The notes: generated from the sequence alone by a model not told the origin. A stretch of DNA of 34,908 nucleotides from Alphaproteobacteria bacterium Ga0077535 (GCA_001464425.1 LNEK01000023.1:1-34908); one strand, 5' to 3'. Numbered from the stretch's first letter, positions 22,956 through 31,190 are shown. Numbers and translations: made by a program.

Positions 22956-23930
22956 TCAGTGAAAACGACGAGGCTTTGCAACCGCTAGCGCGCGCGCCTC
23001 TACGATGACCTCGCGCACGGTTGCGATGACCAGCTCGGGATCATCCCACTCGACGGCGTGGGAACTGCCCTGCGCGACAATGAGCCTGCCGTGGGTACTG
23101 AGCGTCGCTAGGCGCCGCTGCCCTTCTGCCCAGCGCGTCTCGAGCATGTTCTCACCGGCTGCGATCGCCACCAGCGGGATATTGCCGAGCGACGGCGCGT
23201 TTCGCAGTATATCATCGCTTGCCGAGCGCGCGCGGGCTTCCTCGGTCGTCGCCGCGATTGCCTCCGGTCGCGTCGCCATCAGGGCAATCTCTCCACGCAC
23301 CCGCGGCGCCATTGAAGGCACGCCTGCAAGTTGATCACCGAACAAACGCACGACGCCAAGTCGCCGCGCCGCCGCATACTGGAAGCTCTGGCCATCAAGC
23401 GCGGACAAAAATGCCTGTTGCTCCGGAGCCGCCGTCTGCTCGTCTACGTACTCATGGCGTGCATCGATCAACACCATTCCAACGACATCTTCTCGATGTC
23501 GCATCGCAAACAGCCTGGCGCTCTTTCCCGCTAACGAATGCGCGACCAAGACGTAGGGCCCCTCAACGTTGGCTCGCTCCAGGAGTACCGCTAGTTCATC
23601 GGCAATGTGTTCGGGCGTGCGCTCACCTCGACCCAGATCGCTCCACCCCATGCCCGCTCGATCGAACGCACATGTGCGTGTGGCGCGGCTCAACTCAGGT
23701 TGCACCAAGGACCAATCCAGACTGCTCCCGCCGAGCCCAGCGTCGAGAATAATTGTTGGCGCGCCTTCGCCCGTGCAATTCAGATGCAGCCGATAGCCAC
23801 CTATATCGATGAGCGCGCCGGGTGCACGTTGATTGCGACTGTCGCCAGCAGAAGCAATGGCTTCGTAGCTCGCTCCAGCAAGCGGCAATAAAGTGAGCGC
23901 GGCAATAACGCTAAGCATGATCCGAAGCAT
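22956..23930 (-). CDS. Exported alpha/beta hydrolase
   Basis: 324 residues with an N-terminal hydrophobic segment (residues 1-25), so probably exported or membrane-anchored. The alpha/beta-hydrolase core starts at IDIGGYRLHLNCTGEG. Visible features are the oxyanion region DAGLGGSSLDW, the nucleophile elbow AHSLAG with S132 (Ala in place of the first Gly), an acidic candidate in VLIDARHE, and the late His in GSSHAVEWDD. Substrate unknown. It has its own promoter region carrying the same 22-bp element as the metallothionein promoter, and an AAGG 7 bases before the ATG. Confidence 0.85.
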   Translation of the reverse strand: MLRIMLSVIAALTLLPLAGASYEAIASAGDSRNQRAPGALIDIGGYRLHLNCTGEGAPTIILDAGLGGSSLDWSLVQPELSRATRTCAFDRAGMGWSDLGRGERTPEHIADELAVLLERANVEGPYVLVAHSLAGKSARLFAMRHREDVVGMVLIDARHEYVDEQTAAPEQQAFLSALDGQSFQYAAARRLGVVRLFGDQLAGVPSMAPRVRGEIALMATRPEAIAATTEEARARSASDDILRNAPSLGNIPLVAIAAGENMLETRWAEGQRRLATLSTHGRLIVAQGSSHAVEWDDPELVIATVREVIVEARALAVAKPRRFH

Positions 23931-23941
23931 TGCGATACCTT

Positions 23942-24004
23942 CATCGGCTAGACGCGACCTATCTAGACCGCCGGCTAACCAACCGCTTGAACGGAACAGC
24001 TACG
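23942..24004 (-). promoter_or_regulatory. Promoter P2 with shared 22-bp element
   Basis: The minus-strand element at 24004-23983 starts CGTAGCTGTTCC and ends GTTCAAGCGG. It is identical over 22 bases to 27125-27104. Downstream similarity continues without gaps (20 of the next 34 bases, including TAG[A/G]TAG and CG[C/T]GTC). It sits 52 bases before the alpha/beta hydrolase start, so it is best read as a promoter with an operator. Confidence 0.6.
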
Positions 24005-24018
24005 CCCTTTCTAAGTGC

Positions 24019-24993
24019 TCAGGCGGCAACTGACACGACGACTCCGCCCCGCTTCCGGCCCGTTTCAACGTAGCGGTGCGCATCAGCGATTGCATCAAGT
24101 GGATAGGTCCGATCGACAACCGGCTTGATGACCCCCTGGTCAATCAACCCGGCGATCTCAGCGAGATCTGACTTTGAGTCTCCGCCGGACATCCCGCAAA
24201 TCACGCGTTTACCAGGCCGTATCGACGTCCACATCGCCTGCAGAAGTTGCGGCCAATCCTGAACCACGAACACGTGGCGACCGTTCACCGCGAGCACTCG
24301 CTTGCTCCGCGAGAACGATGTTCCTCCCACGGTGTCGAGTATGACGTCATACACATCCTGAGTTTTGGTGAAATCAGTCGTCGTGTAGTCGACGACTTCG
24401 TCCGCGCCGAGCGACTTCACCAACTCCACATTGGCGCCTCTGCACACGCCCGTGACCGTTGCGCCCATGTGCTTAGCGATCTGCACGGCGAACACGCCGA
24501 CAGCGCCGCTTGCGCCATGAATCAGTATCCGCTCCCCGGCCTTCAGTTTTGCGATATCGCGAAGAAATTCCAAAGCCGACAGTGCGCCGAAAGGCGTTAC
24601 TGCGGCATCGGAAAATGCCAACGAATCTGGCTTGATCGCGATCGCCGCCGTTTCCCGGATCGCGACGTATTCGGCATTGGCGCTGCCAATCTTCATGCCG
24701 AACACCGGATCGCCAACACGGAAGGTAGCGACGTCCTTTCCGATTTCCGCAACGCGGCCAGAGAACTCCATGCCAGTGATCTGATTGCGCGGGCGCAGCA
24801 CGCCGAACATGAGCGCCATCGGCAACCAGTAGATGCCTGCACCCTTGAACGAGCGCATGCGTGCGTCGCCTGATGTCACCGACGTCGAGTGCACGGCGAC
24901 GAGAATCTCATCGGCCTTCGGGACGGGGCGCTCGACATCTTCGATCTGAAGCACTTTAGGCGGCCCGTATCGCCGGCACGCAACGGCTCTCAT
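24019..24993 (-). CDS. Zinc-independent MDR alcohol dehydrogenase/quinone reductase
   Basis: 324 residues, medium-chain dehydrogenase/reductase of the quinone-oxidoreductase type. It begins MRAVACRRYGPPKVLQIEDV; a GroES-like half is followed by the NAD(P)H-binding Rossmann half with GASGAVG near residue 160. The Cys/His ligands of the catalytic and structural zinc sites are absent, so it probably reduces quinones or activated C=C bonds with NADPH. Its ATG overlaps the stop of the upstream dienelactone-hydrolase-like gene by 4 bases, so the two are translated together. Confidence 0.88.
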   Translation of the reverse strand: MRAVACRRYGPPKVLQIEDVERPVPKADEILVAVHSTSVTSGDARMRSFKGAGIYWLPMALMFGVLRPRNQITGMEFSGRVAEIGKDVATFRVGDPVFGMKIGSANAEYVAIRETAAIAIKPDSLAFSDAAVTPFGALSALEFLRDIAKLKAGERILIHGASGAVGVFAVQIAKHMGATVTGVCRGANVELVKSLGADEVVDYTTTDFTKTQDVYDVILDTVGGTSFSRSKRVLAVNGRHVFVVQDWPQLLQAMWTSIRPGKRVICGMSGGDSKSDLAEIAGLIDQGVIKPVVDRTYPLDAIADAHRYVETGRKRGGVVVSVAA

Positions 24994-26021
24994 CGCGCTT
25001 CCTCATAGTTAAGACTGCGGGAAAAGAACGACACCACTTCACCATTGAACGTACGGTGGAACGCTGCGCGGTTAAATCCGGCCGCGTCGGCGCAAACTAT
25101 TGGCGGCATCAAAATTCCGACAACGCCGCACGGCGCCAAGAACGAAGCGTGGCCCGTACCCTCGACCAGATGAACGCTCGGGTGTGCTGGCAGGTAGCGC
25201 GCGATGGCGACAGCATTGGTAGCCGCAGGCGTGTTACCATCGTCTGCACCAACCCACACATCAACCGGTATTGTCACGCTCTCAAGCTCGGCTTGCGTGA
25301 ACACCATGCCAAAACCAGGCGCCGCCACAATCGCCGCCTTGATGCGCGGATCGTACACCTCTTGCTCAACTGGATTGGAAAGCACGACGCCCGGCGCCAA
25401 CAACTGACACACGAACTCGGGGCGAACTTGGCAAGTCTGCGAGACCAACGCGAAATCCGGTGTCGCGCCGATATTTGCCAGCGCCGTCGTGGCGCCAGCG
25501 CAAAATCCAAACAATCCGATCCGATCTGCATCGATCGAAAACCGTTGGCTCCACGCGCCGAGCAAATAGTCGGTGACGCGCACAACCTCATGGGCGCGAT
25601 CGCTGATCCAGTTCGGCGCGCCAACGGACGACTGGTCCTGATAGTTATCGCCGTTATGCACCAACGCCGCGACGATGAAGCCGCGCTCGGCCAACGCTAC
25701 GGCCGCATCGAGATGCCCGGTCGGCGAGCCAGCCGTTCCGTGTGAGATCAAGATCAGAGGATGTTGTCCGGCGCTCACCGGCGCCCCACGCGCGAGCATC
25801 GCTGGCGTCAGCCGTAACCAGGTCAGTTTGACCTCTCCCTCGGCGGGATAGTAGATCACCGTTGTGATGGGTCGGCTGCCTCCCTCCGCGGCGTTTACAA
25901 TCTCTATCCCCACAGTGCGTGACGGCTTGATCGCGCTCTGCACCAAGGCGACGCCAAAGCCAGCCAGCACCACTGCGACCAGCACGCTCAGGCCGACGAA
26001 TACTCTAACGAACAGCTTCAT
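24990..26021 (-). CDS. Membrane-anchored dienelactone-hydrolase-like enzyme
   Basis: 343 residues from ATG at 26021, which has a strong GGAGGAAG 5 bases upstream; the open frame to 26057 is less likely. An N-terminal helix (4-30) anchors or exports it. The catalytic domain has LILISHGTAGSP (oxyanion region), the elbow G172-F-C174-A-G176 with Cys in place of Ser, Asp260 in VGADDGN and His291 in GTGHASF. A Cys nucleophile is known in dienelactone hydrolases; the overall layout also resembles PAF-acetylhydrolase-like esterases. Substrate unknown. Begins 23 bases after the DUF3703 fusion gene and overlaps the MDR gene. Confidence 0.8.
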   Translation of the reverse strand: MKLFVRVFVGLSVLVAVVLAGFGVALVQSAIKPSRTVGIEIVNAAEGGSRPITTVIYYPAEGEVKLTWLRLTPAMLARGAPVSAGQHPLILISHGTAGSPTGHLDAAVALAERGFIVAALVHNGDNYQDQSSVGAPNWISDRAHEVVRVTDYLLGAWSQRFSIDADRIGLFGFCAGATTALANIGATPDFALVSQTCQVRPEFVCQLLAPGVVLSNPVEQEVYDPRIKAAIVAAPGFGMVFTQAELESVTIPVDVWVGADDGNTPAATNAVAIARYLPAHPSVHLVEGTGHASFLAPCGVVGILMPPIVCADAAGFNRAAFHRTFNGEVVSFFSRSLNYEEAR

Positions 26022-26044
26022 CGTCACTTCCTCCGCGAATGGGA

Positions 26045-26821
26045 TCAGTTGACCCACAGCCGCGGCGAGCGCGCGACATCGATCAGTTCAGCGAGATCGT
26101 CAGGGATAGCCATTGGCTCAAACGGGCTCACATTGGCGCCACCCGTATTTCCCGACGGTACGAGGCCAATCCAGGTCTTGGTGGCCGCGCCGATCACACG
26201 GGTGAATTGGCCGACGACTTCCCGCGCCCTGTGATGACGTAGGGCCCATAAGAGCATCAGCACGTGCACACGAACGTGCTGCACGGTCGATCTTTGTCCC
26301 AAAATGTGCGCGCGCTCCAGATGTCGAAACGCTGCTCCCGCATCGCCCGCCAGCTCCGCAGTCCGTGACACCGCAAGTTCGGCATCAACGTATGTGCGGA
26401 TACGATTGCCGAAGCTCGTAGGGTCGGTGGCAGTGATGCGCTTGGCGGAAAGCGCCCAAGCCAAATAAAGGCCGGCGACCGCATCGAAGGTCGCGCAGAA
26501 CATCGGCCACCAAATCGGCAGTCCAGTGTTCGTGATCACATGCCCATGAAAGACGTCGAGACCCGCGTGGCCCAGCAAGCCGGCAGCGGCCAGCCAGAGG
26601 TTCACTCTAAAGCCGAATACGGCGAGTGCGGCGAATCCGAGCGAGATCGCCAACTCCACGGCTAGTACGCCTTCGTCCCCGCCGATGACGGCAAAGAGAT
26701 CGTAGTAAGACGCGATGACGATCAACATCACCGGGTAGAAGACCCGGTCGCGCTCAAAGCCCGCGACGATTCCGAGGCCGCAGACGCCGAGCGCCAGGAC
26801 TGCTCCAATGGCGAATTCCAT
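26045..26821 (-). CDS. Membrane protein fused to DUF3703 domain
   Basis: 258 residues. The first 125 form about four transmembrane helices (FAIGAVLALGVCGLGIV; FYPVMLIVIASYYDLFAVIGG; LAISLGFAALAVFGF; FDAVAGLYLAWAL) with polar residues between, including GHAGLDVFHGH. Residues 145-245 match DUF3703: AFRHLERAHILGQ, HVRVHVLMLLWALRHH, REVVGQ and the end GNTGGANVSPFEPMAIPDDL. DUF3703 usually stands alone as a short protein of unknown function, so the fusion is notable. Second gene of the unit that starts with the metallothionein-like peptide. Confidence 0.75.
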   Translation of the reverse strand: MEFAIGAVLALGVCGLGIVAGFERDRVFYPVMLIVIASYYDLFAVIGGDEGVLAVELAISLGFAALAVFGFRVNLWLAAAGLLGHAGLDVFHGHVITNTGLPIWWPMFCATFDAVAGLYLAWALSAKRITATDPTSFGNRIRTYVDAELAVSRTAELAGDAGAAFRHLERAHILGQRSTVQHVRVHVLMLLWALRHHRAREVVGQFTRVIGAATKTWIGLVPSGNTGGANVSPFEPMAIPDDLAELIDVARSPRLWVN

Positions 26822-26890
26822 AACCTTGCCTTTCGATGGATGGCGCGACCGGCCCGGGACCGCGCTGACGCGGCCCGAGCCGTCACGTGT

Positions 26891-27028
26891 TCACGAGGCG
26901 CAGCCGCATGCTTCGCCGCACGAGCGGCCGGACTTGCAGCGGCAATCGGCGCCACAGCGGCACGTTTCGCTGCAGCCACAGCCGCTCGTGGTCATCGACG
27001 AGAAAAAGGTATTCAAAGCGCTCAGCAT
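26891..27028 (-). CDS. Metallothionein-like Cys-rich peptide
   Basis: 45 residues with nine cysteines (17, 19, 23, 25, 29, 31, 37, 41, 43), nearly all in CxC or CxxxC spacing: GCGCSETCRCGADCRC then SCGEACGC. Such density binds soft metals such as Cu(I), Zn(II) or Cd(II) in thiolate clusters. I chose ATG 27028 because GGAG lies 7 bases before it; ATG 27076 (longer) and 26995 (34 residues) are possible. It is the first gene after the AraC regulator and sits about 75 bases below the shared 22-bp promoter element. Fits the metal-resistance content of the island. Confidence 0.7.
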   Translation of the reverse strand: MLSALNTFFSSMTTSGCGCSETCRCGADCRCKSGRSCGEACGCAS

Positions 27029-27061
27029 TGGTATCTCCGTGTGGATCAGGTGTTGCGTTTT

Positions 27062-27125
27062 GTCCGTCTTGGACACGCTCTACCTAAAGCCACGGCCTGC
27101 GAGCCGCTTGAACGGAACAGCTACG
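27062..27125 (-). promoter_or_regulatory. Promoter P1 with shared 22-bp element
   Basis: The element at 27125-27104 is identical to that at 24004-23983. It overlaps the AraC stop codon at its upstream end, and the similarity to P2 continues for about 34 more bases. It precedes the metallothionein-like gene and the DUF3703, hydrolase and oxidoreductase genes. An operator for the adjacent AraC regulator is the simplest reading. Confidence 0.6.
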
Positions 27126-27888
27126 ACATTTCAAGCGCGGCGGCGGGCAAGCCAAACATCCGCTTGAAGGTGCGGCTCAGATGGGCCGAATCCGAAAACC
27201 CGGCTTGTTGCGCCGCTTCGGTGAGGTTGGCGCCCTGGGTGTGCGCGTCAACCGCACGCACCAGGCGCAGCCACAGAACATAAGTGCGGAATGGCAGGCC
27301 CGTTTCCTCCACGAACAGATGGCTCGCACGGCTTGGCGAGAGACCGACGGCCGCTGCCGCCTCACTCATGGCCACGGCGCCATCGAGATTGTCGGAGGCC
27401 CATTTGATGATCTGGCGCACCCGTCGATCGGGTTCTGTCGTACGCACGTGAGCCGCTATGCGCGCAGCAACCTCGCTTCCCGCCGTAACAAGTTCTTTGA
27501 TCGGATGGGTTGGGTGCTTGAATGCGGCTTCGAAGAGCGCGGGCGCATCTCGAACTTGCTCAGCGCTCAACGGACTCGCTGGCTTGCCCTCCATGAGTTG
27601 CGCAAGCGCGCGCCCCGCCCTGCTCTCAGGCTCGATGAAAAGCAACGAGATGAGCCCTTGTGCTTCGAAGGCGTGAGGAACGTTCGGCGCAACGATTGCG
27701 AACGGGCCGCCGATGACGGCGTCTTCAAGATGGAGACTAAAGTCACCGCCTAAGGAAAGGGTGAGCTGGTATGCGTGATGAGCGTGCTTGGCGATGCGAT
27801 CGGGGGCCTCGGCGCCGGTCGGCACATCAAACACCCAAAGGCTGCCGCCTTCCCAGAATGCAATGCGCCCAGTTGCAATCGTGTCCAT
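27121..27888 (-). CDS. AraC-family transcription regulator with cupin sensor
   Basis: 255 residues. The N-terminal cupin (about 1-100; HAHHAYQLTLSLGGDFSLHLED, GPFAIVAPNVPHAFEA) is the presumed effector domain. The C-terminal two helix-turn-helix motifs (about 155-253; MSEAAAAVGLSPSRASHLF, and LTEAAQQAGFSDSAHLSRTFKRMFG) are canonical AraC. The ligand cannot be named. It lies directly upstream of the metallothionein-like unit on the same strand, and a shared promoter element marks two likely targets. A hairpin terminator separates it from the copper ATPase gene. Confidence 0.9.
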   Translation of the reverse strand: MDTIATGRIAFWEGGSLWVFDVPTGAEAPDRIAKHAHHAYQLTLSLGGDFSLHLEDAVIGGPFAIVAPNVPHAFEAQGLISLLFIEPESRAGRALAQLMEGKPASPLSAEQVRDAPALFEAAFKHPTHPIKELVTAGSEVAARIAAHVRTTEPDRRVRQIIKWASDNLDGAVAMSEAAAAVGLSPSRASHLFVEETGLPFRTYVLWLRLVRAVDAHTQGANLTEAAQQAGFSDSAHLSRTFKRMFGLPAAALEMS

Positions 27889-27925
27889 GGCGCGACCCTA
27901 CAACCAAGACGCCCGGAGATTAAGA

Positions 27926-27955
27926 GGAGGGCGGCCGCGAAGCGGACCGCCCTCC
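27926..27955 (-). terminator. Hairpin terminator after Cu ATPase gene
   Basis: GGAGGGCGG at 27926-27934 pairs perfectly with CCGCCCTCC at 27947-27955, and an inner CCGC-GAA-GCGG stem extends it. It lies 16 bases past the ATPase stop. On the minus strand TCTTAAT follows, only moderately T-rich. Confidence 0.6.
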
Positions 27956-27971
27956 CCACCCGCAACCGGCG

Positions 27972-30383
27972 TCAGACCCGGACCGAGGTTAGACGCAGGG
28001 AGTTCGCGATCACCGAAACCGACGACAACGCCATCGCAGCTGCGGCAATCATCGGCGACAGAAGATCGCCGGTGATCGGATAGAGCACGCCAGCGGCGAT
28101 CGGTACGCCAGCCACGTTGTAGGCGAAAGCGAAGAACAGGTTCTGGCGGATGTTGTTCATGGTTGCCCGCGAAATCGCGCGAGCGCGCACGATGCCAGTA
28201 AGATCGCCATGAAGGAGCGTCACACCGGCGCTTTCGATCGCGACGTCAGTTCCAGATCCCATCGCAATGCCGACATCGGCTGCGGCAAGGGCGGGTGCGT
28301 CATTCACACCGTCACCTGCCATCGCCACGATCCGGCCTTCGCCCTTCAACCGCGCCACGATCCGGGACTTGTCCTCGGGGAGAACTTCCGCCTCCACCGT
28401 GTCGATGCCGAGCGTACGTCCTACCGCCTTTGCCGTGGTGCGATTGTCGCCGGTCAGCATCACCAGCCGGATACCTTGTGCTTTGAGGGCAGCGAGGGCG
28501 CTTGGCGTTGTCGCCTTGATGCGGTCAGCGATACCGAAGACCGCCGCGGCGACGCCATCAACGCTCAAGAAGATTGCCGTCGCGCCATCGCGTCGTAGCT
28601 CTTCCGCCTTCGCGCGCAGACCGGCGGTGTCCACCTTCAATTCGGCCAGATATTTTTCCGCGCCCAGCGCCACTTCGTGGCCTTCAACGACGCCGATCAC
28701 GCCCTTCCCCGTTGGCGAGTCGAAATCAGAGGCCTCAGCGAGCGTCAAACCACGCTCCTTCGCGGCTGCAACGATCGCCTGCGCCAATGGATGTTCGCTT
28801 TGGTTTTCTAAGCTCGCGGCGAGGCGCAGTACTTCGGCGTCAGTTCGGTCGGGCGTCGTTTGGATCGCGATCACCGCCGGTTTGCCTTCGGTCAGCGTGC
28901 CAGTCTTATCAAGAACGAGCGTGTCCACTTTCTCGAACCGCTCAAGCGCCTCTGCGTTCTTGATCAAGACCCCAGCGCGCGCGCCACGCCCAACTCCAGC
29001 CATGATCGACATTGGCGTTGCGAGGCCCAGCGCACACGGACACGCGATGATCAGCACCGAGACTGCGGCGATCAAGCCATAGGAAAACGCCGGCGAAGGC
29101 CCAAACGACCACCAGGCGATAAGGGCCAACACGGCCACCGCGATGACCGCCGGCACAAACCATCCAGAGACTTTGTCGGCTAGCCGCTGGATCGGCGCCC
29201 GCGAGCGTTGCGCCTCAGCCACCATGTGGACGATACGCGAGAGCATCGTATCTGCGCCAACCCGATCAGCTTCGATCACCAATGCGCCGGTTTGATTGAG
29301 CGTGCCGCCGATTACACGCGCACCCGCTTCACGAGTGACGGGCATGGATTCGCCCGTGACCATCGATTCATCAACCGTAGAACGTCCATCGCGAACGATG
29401 GCGTCCACTGGTATTTTTTCGCCTGGGCGCACCCGAAGACGATCACCGACGGCAATCTGGTCAAGAGCAACCTCTTCCTCGGTCCCATCCTTGATGCGCC
29501 GCGCGGTCTTAGGCGCAAGGTCCAGAAGTGCGCGAATGGCGCCTCCCGTTTGCTCGCGCGCCCGCAACTCCAACACCTGTCCCAGAAGCACCAGGACAGT
29601 GATCACCGCAGCCGCTTCGAAATAGACCGCGACCTGCCCGTGCGCATCACGAAACGCTGGTGGAAACAGGCTCGGCCCCAAGAGCGCGACAACGCTGTAA
29701 ACCCAGGCGACGCCCGTACCGAGCGCGATGAGCGTGAACATATTGAGGTTGCGCGTCTTGAGCGATTGATAGCCGCGTTCGAAGAACGGGAAGCCTGCCC
29801 ACAACACGACGGGTGTGGCCAAGAGAAACTGAAGCCACGAATTCCACATCGCCGGCACGATTTGGTCGATGCCAAACAGATGCCGGCCCATCTCCAGCAC
29901 CAGAACCGGGACCGCGAGCGCTGCGCCAATCCAGAAGCGGCGCGTCATGTCGATGAGTTCGGGGTTGGGGCCAGCATCGGCGGTCGGCGTCATCGGCTCC
30001 AGCGCCATGCCGCAGATCGGGCATGAGCCAGGACCATGGCGCACGATTTCAGGGTGCATCGGGCACGTCCACTTCGCGCCCTTTGGGGCCTGCGTTGACG
30101 CCGCGGGCGCTGTGTGTTGATGCCCGTGCGCGTGACACGCCACACGCGCCGCTTCGGGCTCTTCCTTCGCGCAGCACGAGCTGGCGGCGTCAGTCGCGAC
30201 GTATTTCAGAGGTGCGGCCTCGAACTTGGCTTTACACCCGGCGCTGCAGAACAACACCTCTTGGCCGTTATGCGAGAGCCGATGCGGCGTAGCGGGTTTG
30301 ACAATCATGCCGCAAACTGGGTCGCGCAGATCAACGCCGACATGAGCGTCGTGTCCGTGATGATGATGGCCGTGAGCGTCCAT
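27972..30383 (-). CDS. copA: Cu(I)-exporting P1B-type ATPase
   Basis: 803 residues from ATG at 30383. It exports Cu(I) (or Ag(I)) from the cytoplasm. The N-terminus is unusual: a His-rich start ([14 protein letters not shown]), a YHS domain (about 18-62, DPVCGM...[11 protein letters not shown]), a CC pair, then a heavy-metal-binding segment CPMHPEI...CPICGM at 107-126; no classical GMTCxxC HMA domain is present. The catalytic core is complete: [39 protein letters not shown]. The last helices carry YNVAG and MALSSVSV, the Cu(I) (P1B-1) signature. Transcribed from a CueR-type promoter at 30436-30456. An in-frame extension to 30437 overlaps that operator and is therefore unlikely. Confidence 0.93.
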   Translation of the reverse strand: MDAHGHHHHGHDAHVGVDLRDPVCGMIVKPATPHRLSHNGQEVLFCSAGCKAKFEAAPLKYVATDAASSCCAKEEPEAARVACHAHGHQHTAPAASTQAPKGAKWTCPMHPEIVRHGPGSCPICGMALEPMTPTADAGPNPELIDMTRRFWIGAALAVPVLVLEMGRHLFGIDQIVPAMWNSWLQFLLATPVVLWAGFPFFERGYQSLKTRNLNMFTLIALGTGVAWVYSVVALLGPSLFPPAFRDAHGQVAVYFEAAAVITVLVLLGQVLELRAREQTGGAIRALLDLAPKTARRIKDGTEEEVALDQIAVGDRLRVRPGEKIPVDAIVRDGRSTVDESMVTGESMPVTREAGARVIGGTLNQTGALVIEADRVGADTMLSRIVHMVAEAQRSRAPIQRLADKVSGWFVPAVIAVAVLALIAWWSFGPSPAFSYGLIAAVSVLIIACPCALGLATPMSIMAGVGRGARAGVLIKNAEALERFEKVDTLVLDKTGTLTEGKPAVIAIQTTPDRTDAEVLRLAASLENQSEHPLAQAIVAAAKERGLTLAEASDFDSPTGKGVIGVVEGHEVALGAEKYLAELKVDTAGLRAKAEELRRDGATAIFLSVDGVAAAVFGIADRIKATTPSALAALKAQGIRLVMLTGDNRTTAKAVGRTLGIDTVEAEVLPEDKSRIVARLKGEGRIVAMAGDGVNDAPALAAADVGIAMGSGTDVAIESAGVTLLHGDLTGIVRARAISRATMNNIRQNLFFAFAYNVAGVPIAAGVLYPITGDLLSPMIAAAAMALSSVSVIANSLRLTSVRV

Positions 30384-30391
30384 GGCTTTTT

Positions 30392-30406
30392 CGCGAGTTA
30401 CTCGCG
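30392..30406 (-). promoter_or_regulatory. Short dyad in the ATPase leader
   Basis: CGCGAGT and ACTCGCG face each other around one base, 8 bases ahead of the ATPase start codon. In mRNA this stem would sit where the ribosome binds. Role unknown. Confidence 0.35.
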
Positions 30407-30424
30407 CTCCTGATTTCACTTGCC

Positions 30425-30462
30425 CCAGAGCCTGCACCTTCCCACAATGGGAAGGTCAACAT
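30425..30462 (-). promoter_or_regulatory. CueR operator and promoter of the Cu ATPase gene
   Basis: Perfect dyad ACCTTCCCA-CAA-TGGGAAGGT at 30436-30456, matching the CueR/HmrR operator plan. On the minus strand it lies between a TTGACC -35 box and a CAGGCT -10 box with a 19-base spacer, the over-long spacing that MerR-family activators correct by twisting DNA. The divergent cueR gene starts 27 bases to the right. Confidence 0.9.
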
Positions 30463-30482
30463 CGAAATTCAGGTTCGATCCC

Positions 30483-30905
30483 ATGAACATAGGGCAAGCA
30501 TCCGAACAAACGGGCGTGTCGGCCAAAATGATCCGCTATTATGAGAGCATCGGCCTGCTTCCATCAGCGGCGCGGCGCGCAAATGGCTACCGCGATTATG
30601 GCGACCAGGACGTCGCCGTGCTTCAGTTCGTGCGCCGCACCCGCGATCTGGGCTTTTCCCTGGAAGAGGTCTCGGCCCTGCTCGCCCTCTGGAGCGACAA
30701 GAAGCGATCCTCACGCGAAGTGAAGCGCCTGGCTGAGACGCACATCGCCGATCTCGAACGCCGGATACGCGAGATGCGCGCCGTGATGAAAACCCTGCGC
30801 CAGCTCGCGCACCATTGCCATGGCGACGAGCGCTCCGATTGTCCCATCCTTGACGATCTCGCAAAGCCGCGCACGCCGAGCGCCAAGAAGACGCGGCGCC
30901 ACTGA
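30483..30905 (+). CDS. cueR: Copper-responsive MerR-family regulator CueR
   Basis: 140 residues. MerR helix-turn-helix at the start (MNIGQASEQTGVSAKMIRYYESIGLL), wing (RANGYRDYG), dimerisation helix and the metal loop C112-x7-C120 (CHGDERSDCPI), with Cys at the same positions as in Escherichia coli CueR. This loop binds Cu(I), Ag(I) or Au(I) with very high affinity. Two CueR-type operators in the window, before the ATPase and the multicopper oxidase genes, are its likely targets. ATG 30483 is chosen because upstream sequence is the operator. Confidence 0.93.
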   Translation: MNIGQASEQTGVSAKMIRYYESIGLLPSAARRANGYRDYGDQDVAVLQFVRRTRDLGFSLEEVSALLALWSDKKRSSREVKRLAETHIADLERRIREMRAVMKTLRQLAHHCHGDERSDCPILDDLAKPRTPSAKKTRRH

Positions 30906-30921
30906 GTTCGCACTCAATCGC

Positions 30922-31176
30922 CTAGTGCTGAGGCGTCGCTTCGCCAGCACGCATTTCGGCGCAGTGGCGCATCATGTCCTCGTGGCTCATGCCGCCGTGC
31001 TCTGCGGGATTGTGATCGGCATGCGCAGCCGCTCCATCGCCGTGATGCTCTTGCATCATCTGACAATGACGCATCATCTCTTCATGGCTCATCGCGCTAT
31101 GGTCCATGCCTTGCGCGGTCGCGCAACCGCCCAGCAGAGCAAGCGACGCCAGCGCGGCCATCCAGCCCATTTGCAT
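30922..31176 (-). CDS. Met/His-rich copper-binding lipoprotein candidate
   Basis: 84 residues from ATG 31176, preceded by GGAGAGA at a good distance. The signal ends in LLGGC, giving a lipoprotein. The mature part is full of Met and His and contains a repeated unit: MSHEEMMRHCQMM and MSHEDMMRHCAEM. Such motifs bind Cu(I) or Cu(II) in the periplasm. The gene follows the DUF411 gene by 14 bases, so the two probably share a transcript, and it converges with cueR. Not a named family that I recognise. Confidence 0.75.
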   Translation of the reverse strand: MQMGWMAALASLALLGGCATAQGMDHSAMSHEEMMRHCQMMQEHHGDGAAAHADHNPAEHGGMSHEDMMRHCAEMRAGEATPQH

Positions 31177-31190
31177 AATCTCTCTCCAGA

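Noticed and set aside
30466-30482. T-loop-like sequence GGTTCGATCCC just before cueR
   Set aside because: The flanking bases do not pair as a T-stem and no other tRNA parts are near; it is probably chance in the cueR leader.
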